From Synechococcus sp. RS9909 (GTDB taxonomy: Bacteria > Cyanobacteriota > Cyanobacteriia > PCC-6307 > Cyanobiaceae), in NCBI RefSeq assembly GCF_014279595.1, contig NZ_CP047943.1, positions 1,116,001 to 1,180,000 on the forward strand: a stretch of 64,000 nt of DNA, given 5' to 3'. The notes under the pieces were generated by a model. The model was not told the origin of the DNA. It searched no databases and was given only the letters and a program-made list of their open reading frames with translations. Both the position numbers and the translations under genes were made by a program. Below are positions 25,965-34,988 of the stretch, piece after piece (within the stretch, counting starts at the first letter, position 1; every line of letters starts with the position of its first letter).

Positions 25965-26671
25965 GCGCTGTGCTCGCCCTGGATCGGGTGTCCGTTGTCG
26001 GCCGTGATCTACCGCGTCTCGATGCGGTCTCCCTGGTGTTGCAGCAGGGAGAACGGGTCGCCCTGCTCGGTCCGAGTGGTGCCGGCAAAAGCACCCTGAT
26101 CGCCGTGGCCAACGGCAGCCTGCGTCCCGATCGGGGCCAGGTGGTCTGGCCGTGGCAGGGACAGGGGCGGAGGCAACGGCGGGCGATCGGCACCCTCTGG
26201 CAGGACCTGCGCCTGGTGGAGGAGCTCTCGGTGCAGCAGAACGTCAACGCCGGCGCCCTCGGTCGCCGTTCGCTGGGCTGGGCCCTGCTCAATCTGCTGT
26301 TGCCTCTCGACACGGCCGCCTGCAGCCGCTGTCTGGAGTCGGCAGGGTTGGATCCTGGCTTGCTTGAGCAGCCCGTCTCCCGTCTCTCCGGGGGCCAGCG
26401 TCAGCGGGTGGCCATCGCCCGTCTGCTTCGTCAGGAACCGGAGTTGCTCCTGGCCGATGAGCCGCTGGCCAGCCTCGACCCCGCCCTGGTGGACGACATC
26501 CTCCAGCGCCTGCTGCACCAGAGCGCGGCCACGGTGCTGATCAGTCTCCATCGCCCCGATCTGGTCGATCGCTTCGATCGGGTCGTGGGTCTCCGCGCCG
26601 GATCGGTGTGTCTGGATGCGGCTCCAGCTGAGCTCAGCCCGGAGCAACTGGAGCGTTTGTATCGCCCATGA
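25961..26671 (+). CDS. phnC: Phosphonate/phosphite-type ABC transporter, ATP-binding protein
   Basis: 236 residues. Walker A GPSGAGKST (near residue 36), signature motif LSGGQRQRVAIARLL, and Walker B ELLLADEPLASLDP are all intact. The start is TTG 25961 overlapping the phnD stop, or GTG 25970. It couples ATP hydrolysis to the permease encoded next, with which it shares a 4-base ATGA overlap. The gene order binding protein, ATPase, permease is typical for PhnDCE systems. Confidence 0.9.
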   Translation: MSAVLALDRVSVVGRDLPRLDAVSLVLQQGERVALLGPSGAGKSTLIAVANGSLRPDRGQVVWPWQGQGRRQRRAIGTLWQDLRLVEELSVQQNVNAGALGRRSLGWALLNLLLPLDTAACSRCLESAGLDPGLLEQPVSRLSGGQRQRVAIARLLRQEPELLLADEPLASLDPALVDDILQRLLHQSAATVLISLHRPDLVDRFDRVVGLRAGSVCLDAAPAELSPEQLERLYRP

Positions 26672-28239
26672 AACTGCATTGGCCGAGTGCGCCCCTGCTC
26701 TGTCTGCTACCGGCCCTGGCCCTCGTTCCGGTGCTGGTGGTGGTGGTGCCTGCCCTCCATGCCGGTGGCCTCGCCACCTGGGGGGCCTTCCTGCTGGGCG
26801 CTCTGAGGCCCAGCCTGGAGCCGGCGGTGCTCAACGCCGTGCTCCACGGCCTTCAGGTGACGCTCGCCACCGCCTTGCTGAGCTGGGCACTGAGTGTGCT
26901 GATCGGTGCGGTTCTGGCCCTGATCAGCGCCGATGTGCTCTGGCTCAGCCAGGGCGGCTCGCCCTGGCCTGGCCGGGCCTTGCGTGTTGTTCTGGCCCTG
27001 CCCCGTTCGATCCACGAGCTGATCTGGGGGGTGTTGTTGCTGCAGGTCTTCGGGCTTCACCCCTGGGTGGCCGTGCTCGCGATTGTGATTCCCTACAGCG
27101 CTCTGGTCGCGCGGGTCTGGCGTGATCAGCTCGACAGCCTCGATCGACGCCGTCTCATCGCCCTGCTCCAGGGCGGCGCCGGCGCCCCTGCCGCCCTGCT
27201 CACCGCGATGGCACCGGTGATGGCGCCGAGCCTGTTCAGCTACGGCGGCTATCGGCTCGAATGTGCGTTGCGCAGCGCCACCCTGCTGGGGGTGTTCGGC
27301 CTGGGTGGTCTGGGCACCGAACTGCAGCTGAGTCTTCAGTCGCTCCGATTTGAGGAGTTCTGGACCGCCCTCTGGCCCCTTGTGCTGGTGAGTGTGGCCC
27401 TGGAGCAACTGCTCCGTCTCTGGCGCCTGCGCCGCGGTGGTGCGGATCGTTTTGTTGAACAGCGCCAGCAACTCTGGTGTGTGGTGGGTCTGGTTGTCGC
27501 CGTCATCGGCGGCGCGCTCTGGATGCAGCAGCTGTTCCCGCCCCAGGAGGGCGCCCTGCCCTGGCAATGGCCGCCCCTGCCGGATCGGGCGGCCCTGATC
27601 GCCGCTGCCGGCGAGCTTCCCTGGCTCGCCCTGATGGGAGACACCCTGCTCCTCACCGTTCTGGCCGCCGGTTTGGCCATCGGCCTGCCGCCCCTGGGTC
27701 TGCTGCTCTGGCATCGCGGCGGTGGCACCACGCTGCAGAGCCTGATCTGGACCGCGTTGCGGCTGCTTCCCCCACCCTTGACCCTGCTCTTGTTGTTGCT
27801 CGCCAATCAACCGAGCCTGGCGCTCGCCGCCCTCGCCCTCGGGCTTCAGAACGCCGGGGTGCTCGGTCGGTTGCTGCTGGAGGGCCTGGAGCAGCAACCC
27901 GCTGAGCGGCGCATCGCGATCGAGGCCACCGCTGCGCCGCCGGCCGCCAGCTGGCTCTACGGATCCCTCAGCGGCCAGAGCCATGCCTACCTGGCCTACG
28001 CCGCCTACCGCAGTGATGTGATCCTCCGGGAGACGGTGGTGGTGGGCCTGGTGGGGGGCACGGGACTGGGCTGGGCCCTGATCGAAGCCCTGAGCTCATT
28101 CCATTGGGCTGCCATCGCCCTGCTGATTGCCGCATTCGCTGGGATCACCCTGGTGGGGGAGTGGCTCAGCGAGCGCCAACGGGCCCACTGGCTGGAGGGC
28201 TCCTCACCGCGGGGCCCCGAAGTCCTGCTGCAAAGTTGA
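26668..28239 (+). CDS. phnE: Phosphonate/phosphite-type ABC permease, two fused permease units
   Basis: 523 residues, about twice the length of a single PhnE (~260). Two permease units are visible: the first (~1-265) with an EAA-like loop around LIALLQGGAGAPAALLTAM, and the second (~290-515) with ERRIAIEATAAPPAASWLYG. About twelve hydrophobic helices. A fused double permease acts as a pseudo-dimer. No C-P lyase or phosphite dehydrogenase gene is next to it in this window, so the substrate stays open. Confidence 0.87.
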   Translation: MKLHWPSAPLLCLLPALALVPVLVVVVPALHAGGLATWGAFLLGALRPSLEPAVLNAVLHGLQVTLATALLSWALSVLIGAVLALISADVLWLSQGGSPWPGRALRVVLALPRSIHELIWGVLLLQVFGLHPWVAVLAIVIPYSALVARVWRDQLDSLDRRRLIALLQGGAGAPAALLTAMAPVMAPSLFSYGGYRLECALRSATLLGVFGLGGLGTELQLSLQSLRFEEFWTALWPLVLVSVALEQLLRLWRLRRGGADRFVEQRQQLWCVVGLVVAVIGGALWMQQLFPPQEGALPWQWPPLPDRAALIAAAGELPWLALMGDTLLLTVLAAGLAIGLPPLGLLLWHRGGGTTLQSLIWTALRLLPPPLTLLLLLLANQPSLALAALALGLQNAGVLGRLLLEGLEQQPAERRIAIEATAAPPAASWLYGSLSGQSHAYLAYAAYRSDVILRETVVVGLVGGTGLGWALIEALSSFHWAAIALLIAAFAGITLVGEWLSERQRAHWLEGSSPRGPEVLLQS

Positions 28240-28289
28240 GTTCATCTCTCAAAGCCCATCTCTCCCCGCTTCCCTGAACGTTCGCCCCT

Positions 28290-28967
28290 ATGGAGGTCCG
28301 TCCCCGTCAACTGATCGTGATCGGCGATAGCGGTGTCTATGGCTGGGGCGATCGGGAGGGGGGCGGTTGGTGTGAGCGACTGCGCCGCGACTGGATGGGC
28401 AGTCCGCTCGCGCCGGTGCTCTATCCCCTCGGTGTGCGCGGCGATGGCCTGGAGAAGGTGGCGGAGCGCTGGCAACGGGAATGGGCCTGCCGGGGGGAAT
28501 TGCGCCGTCAGCTGCCTGAAGGTGTGCTTCTGGCGGTGGGCCTCAATGACACCGCCCGGGTCGGGCGTGTCGATGGGCGCCCGCAGCTGTCGCTGGAGGC
28601 CTATCGCTTCGGCTGCGAACAGCTCCTGCGTGCCATCGCGCAGCGAACCGATGTGATGGTGCTGGGCTTGAGTGCCGTGGATGAGGCGGTGATGCCCTTT
28701 GCTGGTTGCCTCTGGTATGCCAACGACGCGGTGGCGGACTATGAAGCGGCTCTGGAGGAGGCCTGCCTGGAGGTGGATGTTCCTTTTCTGTCGGTTCACG
28801 CCGCCATGCGGACCGAACCGAGCTGGTTGCGCTGGCTGGAGCCCGATGGCATCCATCTCAACGCTGCGGGGCACCACTGGCTGCACCAGCGGTTGATGCA
28901 CTGGCCGGCGTTGCAGCGTTGGGCAGGCTTCGTGCCGCTGCGTCAGGGCACCCCGCTCGCGCCCTGA
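28290..28967 (+). CDS. GDSL/SGNH-type hydrolase
   Basis: 225 residues starting MEVRPRQLIVIGDSGVYGWG. The catalytic serine is in GDSGVYG (block I), the block III asparagine in VGLNDTARV, and the C-terminal aspartate-histidine pair in PDGIHLNAAGHHWLHQ (block V DxxH). This is the SGNH hydrolase set of Ser, Gly, Asn and His. No signal peptide, so it is likely cytoplasmic. The substrate (ester, acyl or sugar ester) is unknown. It follows the transporter by 50 bp and may be co-transcribed. Confidence 0.8.
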   Translation: MEVRPRQLIVIGDSGVYGWGDREGGGWCERLRRDWMGSPLAPVLYPLGVRGDGLEKVAERWQREWACRGELRRQLPEGVLLAVGLNDTARVGRVDGRPQLSLEAYRFGCEQLLRAIAQRTDVMVLGLSAVDEAVMPFAGCLWYANDAVADYEAALEEACLEVDVPFLSVHAAMRTEPSWLRWLEPDGIHLNAAGHHWLHQRLMHWPALQRWAGFVPLRQGTPLAP

Positions 28968-28983
28968 TCGCGCTCTGATGCAT

Positions 28984-29034
28984 CCGATCGGGTGAGTGCC
29001 AATCCTCCCTTTCCTCCGATCGGCTGACTGCTAA
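28984..29034. repeat. Pair of 19-bp imperfect direct repeats upstream of the sigma factor gene
   Basis: CCGATCGGGTGAGTGCCAA (28984-29002) and CCGATCGGCTGACTGCTAA (29016-29034) match at 16 of 19 bases and are 32 bp apart, close to three helical turns, so they face the same side of DNA. They lie in the 125-bp gap before the sigma factor gene and may be tandem regulator sites. Confidence 0.5.
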
Positions 29035-29073
29035 CCCCTCGCTCCGGGGAGGGCTGGGGTGTGGATTTCACGG

Positions 29074-29094
29074 ACGGTGAAGAGAGTTCACCGT
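29074..29094 (+). promoter_or_regulatory. Perfect hairpin at the sigma factor start codon
   Basis: ACGGTGAA (29074-29081) and TTCACCGT (29087-29094) are a perfect 8-bp inverted repeat with a 5-base loop (GAGAG). The stem ends on the GTG/ATG start region (29093/29096) and sequesters the position where a ribosome binding site should be. It could act as a translational switch or an operator. Confidence 0.5.
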
Positions 29095-29095
29095 G

Positions 29096-29890
29096 ATGTC
29101 CATGACCCAGCAGGCACCCACCGCCAAGATCCGCTGCGGGCGCATCCGCCGCGAATGGCGGCGTTCACTTCCGGAGGCCATTCGCCATCGCAACGGCGAG
29201 ATCATCAGCCATCTCGGCCTGGCCCATCACGTTGCCGGGCGTCAGTCGACGCGTGGCCATGGCGACTGGGATGACCTGGTGCAGGAGGCGAGCCTGGGAT
29301 TGATCGCCGCGGTGGAGGGCTTTGACAGCAGCCGTGGTCACCAGCTCAGCAGTTATGCCGTGAGCCGAGCCCATGGCCAGATTCTCCATTTCCGCCGCGA
29401 TCGGCAGTCCACGATCCGCATCCCCTGGCGACTGCGGTCGTTGTATGGCCGCGGCATGCGTCTGCAGGAGCAGCAGTGGCAGGCCCATGGCGCTCCCCTC
29501 AGCGAGGAGGCCCTGATCGCAATGCTTGAGGTGAGCCGGGAGCGTTGGCGGCAGGCCGTTCAGGCCCATGCGCAGGAGGAGGTGCTCAGCCTCGATGGGC
29601 CGGGTGTTGAGCCCGGCGAAGCGTTCGGGGAGGTCGCGGCAGAGGATCCGCAGCGGCAGTGGTTGCATCAGGCCTTGCCCCAGTTGCAACCGGAGCAACG
29701 GCGCTGGTTGCTGGCCCACTGGGTGGAGGGCGTGTCGCTGCGGGCCCTGGCGCGCCGGGAAGGGGTGCATCCGGCCATGCTCAAGCGTGTGCTGGCGACG
29801 GCCCTCGAGCAATTGCGGAGCCTGGCTCAGGTGGAGGCTGAGCCAAGCAGGCCGAGCCCCATTGCCAACAGGGCGGCTAGTGCCGTCTGA
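29096..29890 (+). CDS. Alternative sigma-70-family sigma factor
   Basis: 264 residues from ATG 29096 (GTG 29093 and ATG 29102 are alternatives). Region 2 is clear: WDDLVQEASLGLIAAVEGFD and then SSYAVSRAHGQILHFRRDR. Region 3 is weak, and a region 4-like helix-turn-helix follows (LQPEQRRWLLAHWVEGVSLR, then ALARREGVHPAMLKRVL). It lacks the N-terminal region of primary sigma factors, so it is a type III-like alternative factor. The start region is preceded by two direct repeats and a hairpin, pointing to tight control. Its 3' end overlaps a DUF92 gene on the other strand by 64 bp. Confidence 0.82.
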   Translation: MSMTQQAPTAKIRCGRIRREWRRSLPEAIRHRNGEIISHLGLAHHVAGRQSTRGHGDWDDLVQEASLGLIAAVEGFDSSRGHQLSSYAVSRAHGQILHFRRDRQSTIRIPWRLRSLYGRGMRLQEQQWQAHGAPLSEEALIAMLEVSRERWRQAVQAHAQEEVLSLDGPGVEPGEAFGEVAAEDPQRQWLHQALPQLQPEQRRWLLAHWVEGVSLRALARREGVHPAMLKRVLATALEQLRSLAQVEAEPSRPSPIANRAASAV

Positions 29891-30549
29891 ATCCCGTTCA
29901 CCATCTCATTGCTGAGCCAGGCCACCCGCCCCTGGACGAGCGCCCCGAGCACGCTCTCCAAGAGGGTGGCCACGACGCCCACGCTCGCCACCAGGGCCGC
30001 GACAGCCGGGGAGGCGATCAGACCGAGCGCCAGCACCACGACCGTCATCAGGGCACTGCCCACCACGCTGGCCAGGGTGCCCTCGAGGCTGATGGCGCCT
30101 TCAGTGCCCGCAGGCACGCGATGCAGGTTGGTGATCAGCACCGTGGTGCGTCCCCAGCGCTTGCCGATCTCACTGCCGAAGGTGTCCGCCAGCTTGGCGG
30201 CGAAACTGGCGGCGAAACCGATCAGCAGCAGCCTTTCGCTGCCCACCCCCATCCCGATCAGCAGGGCGAGAACCGCACCGGTGAGCGCCGACCCCCACAC
30301 GTTCGCTGGCCCCCGCTGCCCGCCTCGCGCCTCGGCCAGGCCAGCGGCTTGTTTCTGGGCGAATCCCAGCTTGGTCACAAGCGAGCCCAGGGCGAGATAA
30401 AGCACCACCGCCAGCCAGCCCCGCCAGCCCAGGCATCCCCAGAGGATGGTGCCCAGAGCACCGGCATGGATCCAGCCGTTGCGCGTCAGCAGGGGCAGGC
30501 GTTGGGCCAGAGCGATCAGCAGGGTGTTGATCAGCAGGGCTGTCAGCAT
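29827..30549 (-). CDS. DUF92/TIGR00297 family membrane protein (phytyl-phosphate kinase-like)
   Basis: 240 residues from ATG 30549 (ATG 30564 is also possible). About six hydrophobic helices and the family signatures NGWIHAGALGTILWG and SFAAKLADTFGSEIGKRWG, with a following GTEGAISLEGTLASVVGS. Plant VTE6, of the same family, phosphorylates phytyl phosphate in tocopherol and chlorophyll-phytol recycling. A similar prenyl-phosphate kinase role here is inference from the family. Confidence 0.8.
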   Translation of the reverse strand: MLTALLINTLLIALAQRLPLLTRNGWIHAGALGTILWGCLGWRGWLAVVLYLALGSLVTKLGFAQKQAAGLAEARGGQRGPANVWGSALTGAVLALLIGMGVGSERLLLIGFAASFAAKLADTFGSEIGKRWGRTTVLITNLHRVPAGTEGAISLEGTLASVVGSALMTVVVLALGLIASPAVAALVASVGVVATLLESVLGALVQGRVAWLSNEMVNGIQTALAALLAMGLGLLGSAST

Positions 30550-30634
30550 CGCTCTGTGTTGCACTGCCCTAAGGATCGACCGTCAGGGGCCCGGTGCAGC
30601 GGATAATCGAGCCACCCCCGGTTCCGATCCAGGC

Positions 30635-31036
30635 ATGGTGCTGAAGCGCAAAGGGTTCTTCCTGAACCTCGAGGAGTCCGCCGATGCCGGCTCCACTCCG
30701 CCGGTTCAGGTGGCACCGGTGAAGGCCCCAGTCGCCAAAGACAGCAGCGGCAGCAAGTCATCTGAAGCCAAGGCCGTGCTGACCTCATCGGTCCCTGCCA
30801 CAGGCGCATCGGATCCGGCGCCTGCTGCTGAGACCGGAAGCAAGCCCGCCCTCACCACCGCCGAAGCGATTGCTGCCGAACTCGCCGCCGCCGAAGCGGC
30901 CCGTCCGGCGATGACGATCGCCACCTATGCCCCCGAGGCGCTGCGGCCTGATCAGGCACTGCGCCCCCAACGCCGCCGTCCCGGTGCCAACCTCAAGGGT
31001 TTCCGCAGCATGGCCGCCGATCTGTTCAAGAGCTGA
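30635..31036 (+). CDS. Conserved cyanobacterial hypothetical, low-complexity
   Basis: 133 residues from ATG 30635; GATAAT at 30602-30607 is a plausible -10 box. The N-terminus VLKRKGFFLNLEESA and the C-terminal PGANLKGFRSMAADLFKS look conserved, while the middle is a disordered A/P/S/T-rich stretch. I do not recognise a domain. Divergent from the DUF92 gene and convergent with rsmE. Confidence 0.55.
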   Translation: MVLKRKGFFLNLEESADAGSTPPVQVAPVKAPVAKDSSGSKSSEAKAVLTSSVPATGASDPAPAAETGSKPALTTAEAIAAELAAAEAARPAMTIATYAPEALRPDQALRPQRRRPGANLKGFRSMAADLFKS

Positions 31037-31057
31037 GCCCAGTCGGCTTGAACCCCT

Positions 31058-31804
31058 TCAGCCGCGCTGATCACGCCAGCTCGCCATCTGGGCGACGGCA
31101 CTCACCGCAGCGGTGGAGGTGCGCAGGATCGATGGGCCGCAGCTGACGGGCGTCCACCCTTTCGCTTCCGCAGCCCGTTCCTCGTCGGCTGTCCAGCCCG
31201 CCTCCGGACCGATCGCCACCCAGACCATTCCAGCCTGATCGGGTTGTTGGTTCAGCCACTGTTGCAGGGAGGGCAGCCCGTCCCGGCGTGTGGTCGCCAG
31301 GGCTTTCACCGCATCGCTCGATAGCTCACCCCACCAGTCGTCGACGTGGCGACAGGGCAGCAGGCTGGGTTGCCAGAGGCGCTCACACTGCTCCACGGCC
31401 TCATCGAGAATCAGTTGCCAGCGTTGCGGTCGCTCCTCGGCCTGCACCGTGCGCCAGTTTGAGCGCAGCGGCTGGATCCGATCGACGCCGAGCTCGCAGG
31501 CCATGCGCATCAGCTCATCCATGCCGCGTCGCACCCCCACCACGGCCAGTCCCAGCAGAGGGGATGGCGCTGGTGCCGGGTCGGAGGCCGCCATCGGATC
31601 GAGCGCCAGCTCCGCTGGAGAGCAGAGGCCAGCGGTCCACAGCCCACCTTCTCCATCCACCACGGCGACAGCATCGCCGGGCCTGAGCCGGAGAACGCGG
31701 CGCAGGTAGTGGCCTTCCCTTTCGTTGAGGGCCAGCCGTCGGTCGCTGTTCAGGCAAGGCTCCAGCCGGGAGCGCTGGATCAGCAGCCGACGCAACTCCG
31801 CCAA
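31058..31804 (-). CDS. rsmE: 16S rRNA (uracil-1498-N3)-methyltransferase
   Basis: 248 residues. The N-terminal PUA-like part has LNEREGHYLRRVLRLRPGDA. The SPOUT methyltransferase part has ELGVDRIQPL, WVAIGPEAGWTADEE and a C-terminal VSCGPSILRTSTAAVSAVAQ knot, the RsmE pattern. It methylates U1498 of 16S rRNA with SAM. It follows the DUF3531 gene by 9 bp on the same strand. Confidence 0.92.
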   Translation of the reverse strand: MAELRRLLIQRSRLEPCLNSDRRLALNEREGHYLRRVLRLRPGDAVAVVDGEGGLWTAGLCSPAELALDPMAASDPAPAPSPLLGLAVVGVRRGMDELMRMACELGVDRIQPLRSNWRTVQAEERPQRWQLILDEAVEQCERLWQPSLLPCRHVDDWWGELSSDAVKALATTRRDGLPSLQQWLNQQPDQAGMVWVAIGPEAGWTADEERAAEAKGWTPVSCGPSILRTSTAAVSAVAQMASWRDQRG

Positions 31805-31813
31805 GGTCTGGGC

Positions 31814-32263
31814 TCAGTTGAACGAGGGGAAGATGCTGTCGGGGTGCTCTTCCACCGGCCAGTCTTCGTTCTCGCCGCCAATGAGCAGTTCTTCCAGCTG
31901 CACCACATCGCTGTCGAGCTGGCGCAGGGCGTTGATCAGCACATCGAGGCCAAGGGCATCGCTGGTGCCCAGATCGACCCAGCAACGGGCCCAGTCCTGG
32001 TGGTATTCCAGCTGGCTCATGTTGTGCATCAAGGCCGGCATCGCCGAGGTGGCCTCATCGTTGTCGTAGGCCATCCAGCTGAGTTCATCCCCCTCTTCGT
32101 GCGCCTGGAGGTTCTCGGCATTGAAGCCGCCAAGGCGGCCGATCACATACCAGCTGTCGAAGATGCCATCCACGTAGTTGCGCTCGCCCTGGCTGGGCAC
32201 ATCGGCGAAGCGCAGCCACAGCCAGCAGTTGAAGGGATCCACTTCGCGGAATCGGACGTGCAT
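31814..32263 (-). CDS. DUF3531 family protein
   Basis: 149 residues, acidic. The run FREVDPFNCWLWLRF followed by DGIFDSWYVIGRLGGFNAEN and SWMAYD is characteristic of cyanobacterial/plastid DUF3531 proteins. Function is unknown. It is upstream of rsmE with a 9-bp gap, so the two are likely one unit. Confidence 0.8.
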   Translation of the reverse strand: MHVRFREVDPFNCWLWLRFADVPSQGERNYVDGIFDSWYVIGRLGGFNAENLQAHEEGDELSWMAYDNDEATSAMPALMHNMSQLEYHQDWARCWVDLGTSDALGLDVLINALRQLDSDVVQLEELLIGGENEDWPVEEHPDSIFPSFN

Positions 32264-32357
32264 GGCCAGGCTGCAACCTCACCATCATCGCTGCCCCGAC
32301 CGGTGATCGACCAAGCTGTGCCCAGAATCCTGCACAGAGCGGGGCTGGCCGGGCACC

Positions 32358-33014
32358 ATGCTGGAGCTGAAGGATGTGGTGTACAGGCCGGCCACGGCGG
32401 AAAGCGCCGTGCTTCAGGGCATCGATCTGCAGGTGTGCGGCGGCCAACCGCTCTTGATCTCCGGCGCCAGTGGCAGTGGCAAAACGAGCCTGTTGGAGGT
32501 GATCAGTGGCTTGAGTGGGCAGCGCCGGGGCCAGGTGCTCTGGAATGAATCCGCCCTGAACCAGCGGCAGCGACGTTGGCTCTGCGGTGTGGTGTTTCAG
32601 TTCCCCGAGCGTCATTTCCTCGGACTCACCGTGGCGCAGGAGCTCAAGTTGGGTCATCGCCGTCTTGCCGGCGAGGCCCTGGATCGGGTCTTGGCCCAGG
32701 TGGGGCTGCGCGGCATCGATCAACGTCAGGCACCGGAACGCCTCAGTGGTGGGCAGCAGCGTCGTCTCGCCCTGGCGGTGCAGTTGCTGCGTCAACCGAA
32801 GGTGCTCCTGCTCGATGAACCCACCGCCGGCCTCGACTGGTCGGTGCGGCAGGAGGTGTTGGCGTTGCTCCACGGTCTGGCCCGGGATCGGGTGCTGGTG
32901 GTGGTGACCCATGAACCGGGGCTGTTCGCCGATTGGGGCTGGGCCCACCTGCAGCTCCACAACGGCCGGCTGCGCCCTCTGGCACCATTGCCCCCAGCTG
33001 CAGCATCGCCATGA
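32358..33014 (+). CDS. ABC transporter ATP-binding protein (ECF/CbiO-like)
   Basis: 218 residues with Walker [11 protein letters not shown] (residues ~35-44), signature [16 protein letters not shown], and Walker [14 protein letters not shown]. The Q-loop [12 protein letters not shown] resembles CbiO/EcfA-type ATPases of cobalt and vitamin transporters and the plastid ABCI11/NAP14 group. No permease gene is adjacent. Its stop overlaps the hslO start in an ATGA junction. Confidence 0.85.
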   Translation: MLELKDVVYRPATAESAVLQGIDLQVCGGQPLLISGASGSGKTSLLEVISGLSGQRRGQVLWNESALNQRQRRWLCGVVFQFPERHFLGLTVAQELKLGHRRLAGEALDRVLAQVGLRGIDQRQAPERLSGGQQRRLALAVQLLRQPKVLLLDEPTAGLDWSVRQEVLALLHGLARDRVLVVVTHEPGLFADWGWAHLQLHNGRLRPLAPLPPAAASP

Positions 33015-33928
33015 GCGATCGCCTCGTTCGGGCCACCGCCGCGGCTGGAGGCATCCGTCTGGTGGCCGTGACCACCACCGAAGCCACCCGGACCGCCCGC
33101 GAGCGCCATGGCCTCTCGTATCTCACCACCGTGATGCTTGGTCGGGCGATGGGGGCGGGTCTGCTGCTCGCCAGTTCGATGAAGGTGGCCCACGGGCGGG
33201 TGAATCTGCGGGTGGGGTCCGATGGCCCCCTCAAGGGTCTGATGGTGGATGCCGGTCGCGATGGCACGGTGCGTGGCTACGTGGGCAACCCGCAGCTGGA
33301 GCTGGATCCCATTGCCGATGGCGAGGGGCATTACAGCTTTGATTTCGCCGCCGCCGCTGGCACCGGCTATCTGCATGTGGTGCGCGATGAGGGCAAGGGG
33401 GAGCCGTTCAGCAGCACAGTGGAACTGGTGCGCGGCGGAATCGGCGAGGATGTGGCTTCGTATCTGCTCCATTCCGAGCAGACCCCATCGGCTGTGTTCG
33501 TGGGTGAGCGCATCAACCGCGACGGCCTGCAGTGCAGCGGTGGCCTGCTGGTGCAGGTGTTGCCGAAGGCGGCTGAGGAGCCGGCGTTGGTGGCGCTGCT
33601 CGAGGAGCGTTGCCGGGAGATCGAGAATTTCAATGCCCGGCTCGACGCCTGTCAGACCAATCTGGAAGCCCTGCTTCAGGATGTATTTCCGGATCTCGAT
33701 CCCCGGCCGATCCCGGCCGGAGAACCGAGCCAGAGCGTGCACTTCCATTGCCCTTGCAGCCGCTCCCGCAGCCTCGGGGCTCTGAAGCTGCTCGGGGCCG
33801 ATGAGCTCACCACCATGCTGGCCGAGGATGGCGGCGCCGAGCTCACCTGCCACTTCTGCAATGCGGTGTATCAGCTTGACGCCGGCGAGCTGCGCCAGCT
33901 GATCCAGGAACTGGAGACGGTCGCCTGA
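33011..33928 (+). CDS. hslO: Redox-regulated chaperone Hsp33
   Basis: 305 residues from ATG 33011, overlapping the ABC ATPase stop. The N-terminus [18 protein letters not shown] and [14 protein letters not shown] match Hsp33. The C-terminal zinc switch is intact: CPCSRSRS (C-x-C) and CHFC (C-x-x-C) near residues ~248 and ~280. Under oxidative stress the zinc is released and the protein becomes a holdase chaperone in the cytosol. Confidence 0.95.
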   Translation: MSDRLVRATAAAGGIRLVAVTTTEATRTARERHGLSYLTTVMLGRAMGAGLLLASSMKVAHGRVNLRVGSDGPLKGLMVDAGRDGTVRGYVGNPQLELDPIADGEGHYSFDFAAAAGTGYLHVVRDEGKGEPFSSTVELVRGGIGEDVASYLLHSEQTPSAVFVGERINRDGLQCSGGLLVQVLPKAAEEPALVALLEERCREIENFNARLDACQTNLEALLQDVFPDLDPRPIPAGEPSQSVHFHCPCSRSRSLGALKLLGADELTTMLAEDGGAELTCHFCNAVYQLDAGELRQLIQELETVA

Positions 33929-33940
33929 TCGCGGCCTGAT

Positions 33941-34633
33941 TCAGGCCAGCAGCAGGGCCCCGGCCCAGAGCAGGAGCGCGGCCGGCAGGGCCTGGATCTG
34001 CTCTGGGCTGAGCCAACCGATCGTGGCGGCACCGGGCACCAGCGCAAGCAGGCTCGCACCGAGCAGCAGCCCCACGCTGAGCAGGAGCACGCTCCAGCCG
34101 AGAGCGGCGAGGGGGCGCCGGCCGCGGCGGATCTGGCTGAGAAACACACCGATGGTGCCGATCGACAACACCAGCTCAGCGCTGCCCACCGCAAACAGCA
34201 GCAGCCCCAGGCCGGCGGCCCCTGCCAGGCCCCGCACCATCAGCCCCTGCCCTTCCACCAGGCTCAGGTCCGGCATCCAGCTGCCCGCCTGGGTGGCGGA
34301 GCTGGGCAGGGAGAACTGGCGCAGGCGGGTGAGCAGAGCTCCAGGCACACCGCGATCCATCGGCGCGGCTGCCTCCACTTGTTGTTCCCGCTGGGAAGCG
34401 GTGGCTGCCGCTGAACTGACGCGGCCTGATTGGCGCTCGCGTAGACGCTCCATCAGCACGGCGTCGTAGGCGGCTTCAACCCGAGCCCGTGCCTGGGGAT
34501 CGTCGCCCGCAGCGGCGAGGGCTCGATCTCGGGCTTGCTGAACGCCCTCAAAACTGGCATCTCTTGAGATGCTCAGGCGCACGTAGGGATCCTGGGAGCT
34601 GGAATCGGAGCCGGAATCAGTCCCGGAAGCCAT
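33941..34633 (-). CDS. CPP1-like (chaperone-like protein of POR1) family membrane protein
   Basis: 230 residues. The N-terminal ~70 residues are a J-like helical domain (DPYVRLSISRDASFEGVQQA, then AAYDAVLMERLRER), and the C-terminal half holds about four hydrophobic helices. This layout matches CPP1-like proteins of plastids and cyanobacteria, which stabilise protochlorophyllide oxidoreductase; the cyanobacterial role is less certain. Convergent with hslO (12-bp gap). Confidence 0.7.
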   Translation of the reverse strand: MASGTDSGSDSSSQDPYVRLSISRDASFEGVQQARDRALAAAGDDPQARARVEAAYDAVLMERLRERQSGRVSSAAATASQREQQVEAAAPMDRGVPGALLTRLRQFSLPSSATQAGSWMPDLSLVEGQGLMVRGLAGAAGLGLLLFAVGSAELVLSIGTIGVFLSQIRRGRRPLAALGWSVLLLSVGLLLGASLLALVPGAATIGWLSPEQIQALPAALLLWAGALLLA

Positions 34634-34705
34634 GGGAGCGTTGGTCTCTACAAGGAGCGTATCGAGCCAATCGTGCCGCCGACGGTTTTGCCCCGAACTG
34701 GTTCA

Positions 34706-34930
34706 TCAGAACAGGGGTGGACCATTTCGGTAACCCTGGCGTTGTTCAAAATCGCGACGGCAGTCGCTCAACTGATCGCAGCCGATCCAGCGTCGTCGCT
34801 TCAGCAGGGGCATCTGGGGGGGGAGATGGTGCCCCTCCAGCAGTTCGATCTGCCCCTTCTGGGGATGGCGGAAGCAGATGTAATCGATGCCCCCATCCCG
34901 GCCGGGGCGATGCAGCCAGATGTTGTCCAC
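34706..34930 (-). CDS. Small conserved hypothetical protein
   Basis: 74 residues from GTG 34930. The sequence is polar and compact (DNIWLHRPGRDGGIDYICFR, then CDQLSDCRRDFEQRQGY). I recognise no family, but codon use and an unbroken frame between two leftward genes make it a likely real small protein. It lies 58 bp downstream of prfC. Confidence 0.5.
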   Translation of the reverse strand: MDNIWLHRPGRDGGIDYICFRHPQKGQIELLEGHHLPPQMPLLKRRRWIGCDQLSDCRRDFEQRQGYRNGPPLF

Positions 34931-34988
34931 GATGGCGGAGCGGACGATGACCTGATTCTGGCGAGCGCGGCATGGCGCTGCGAGGCGT

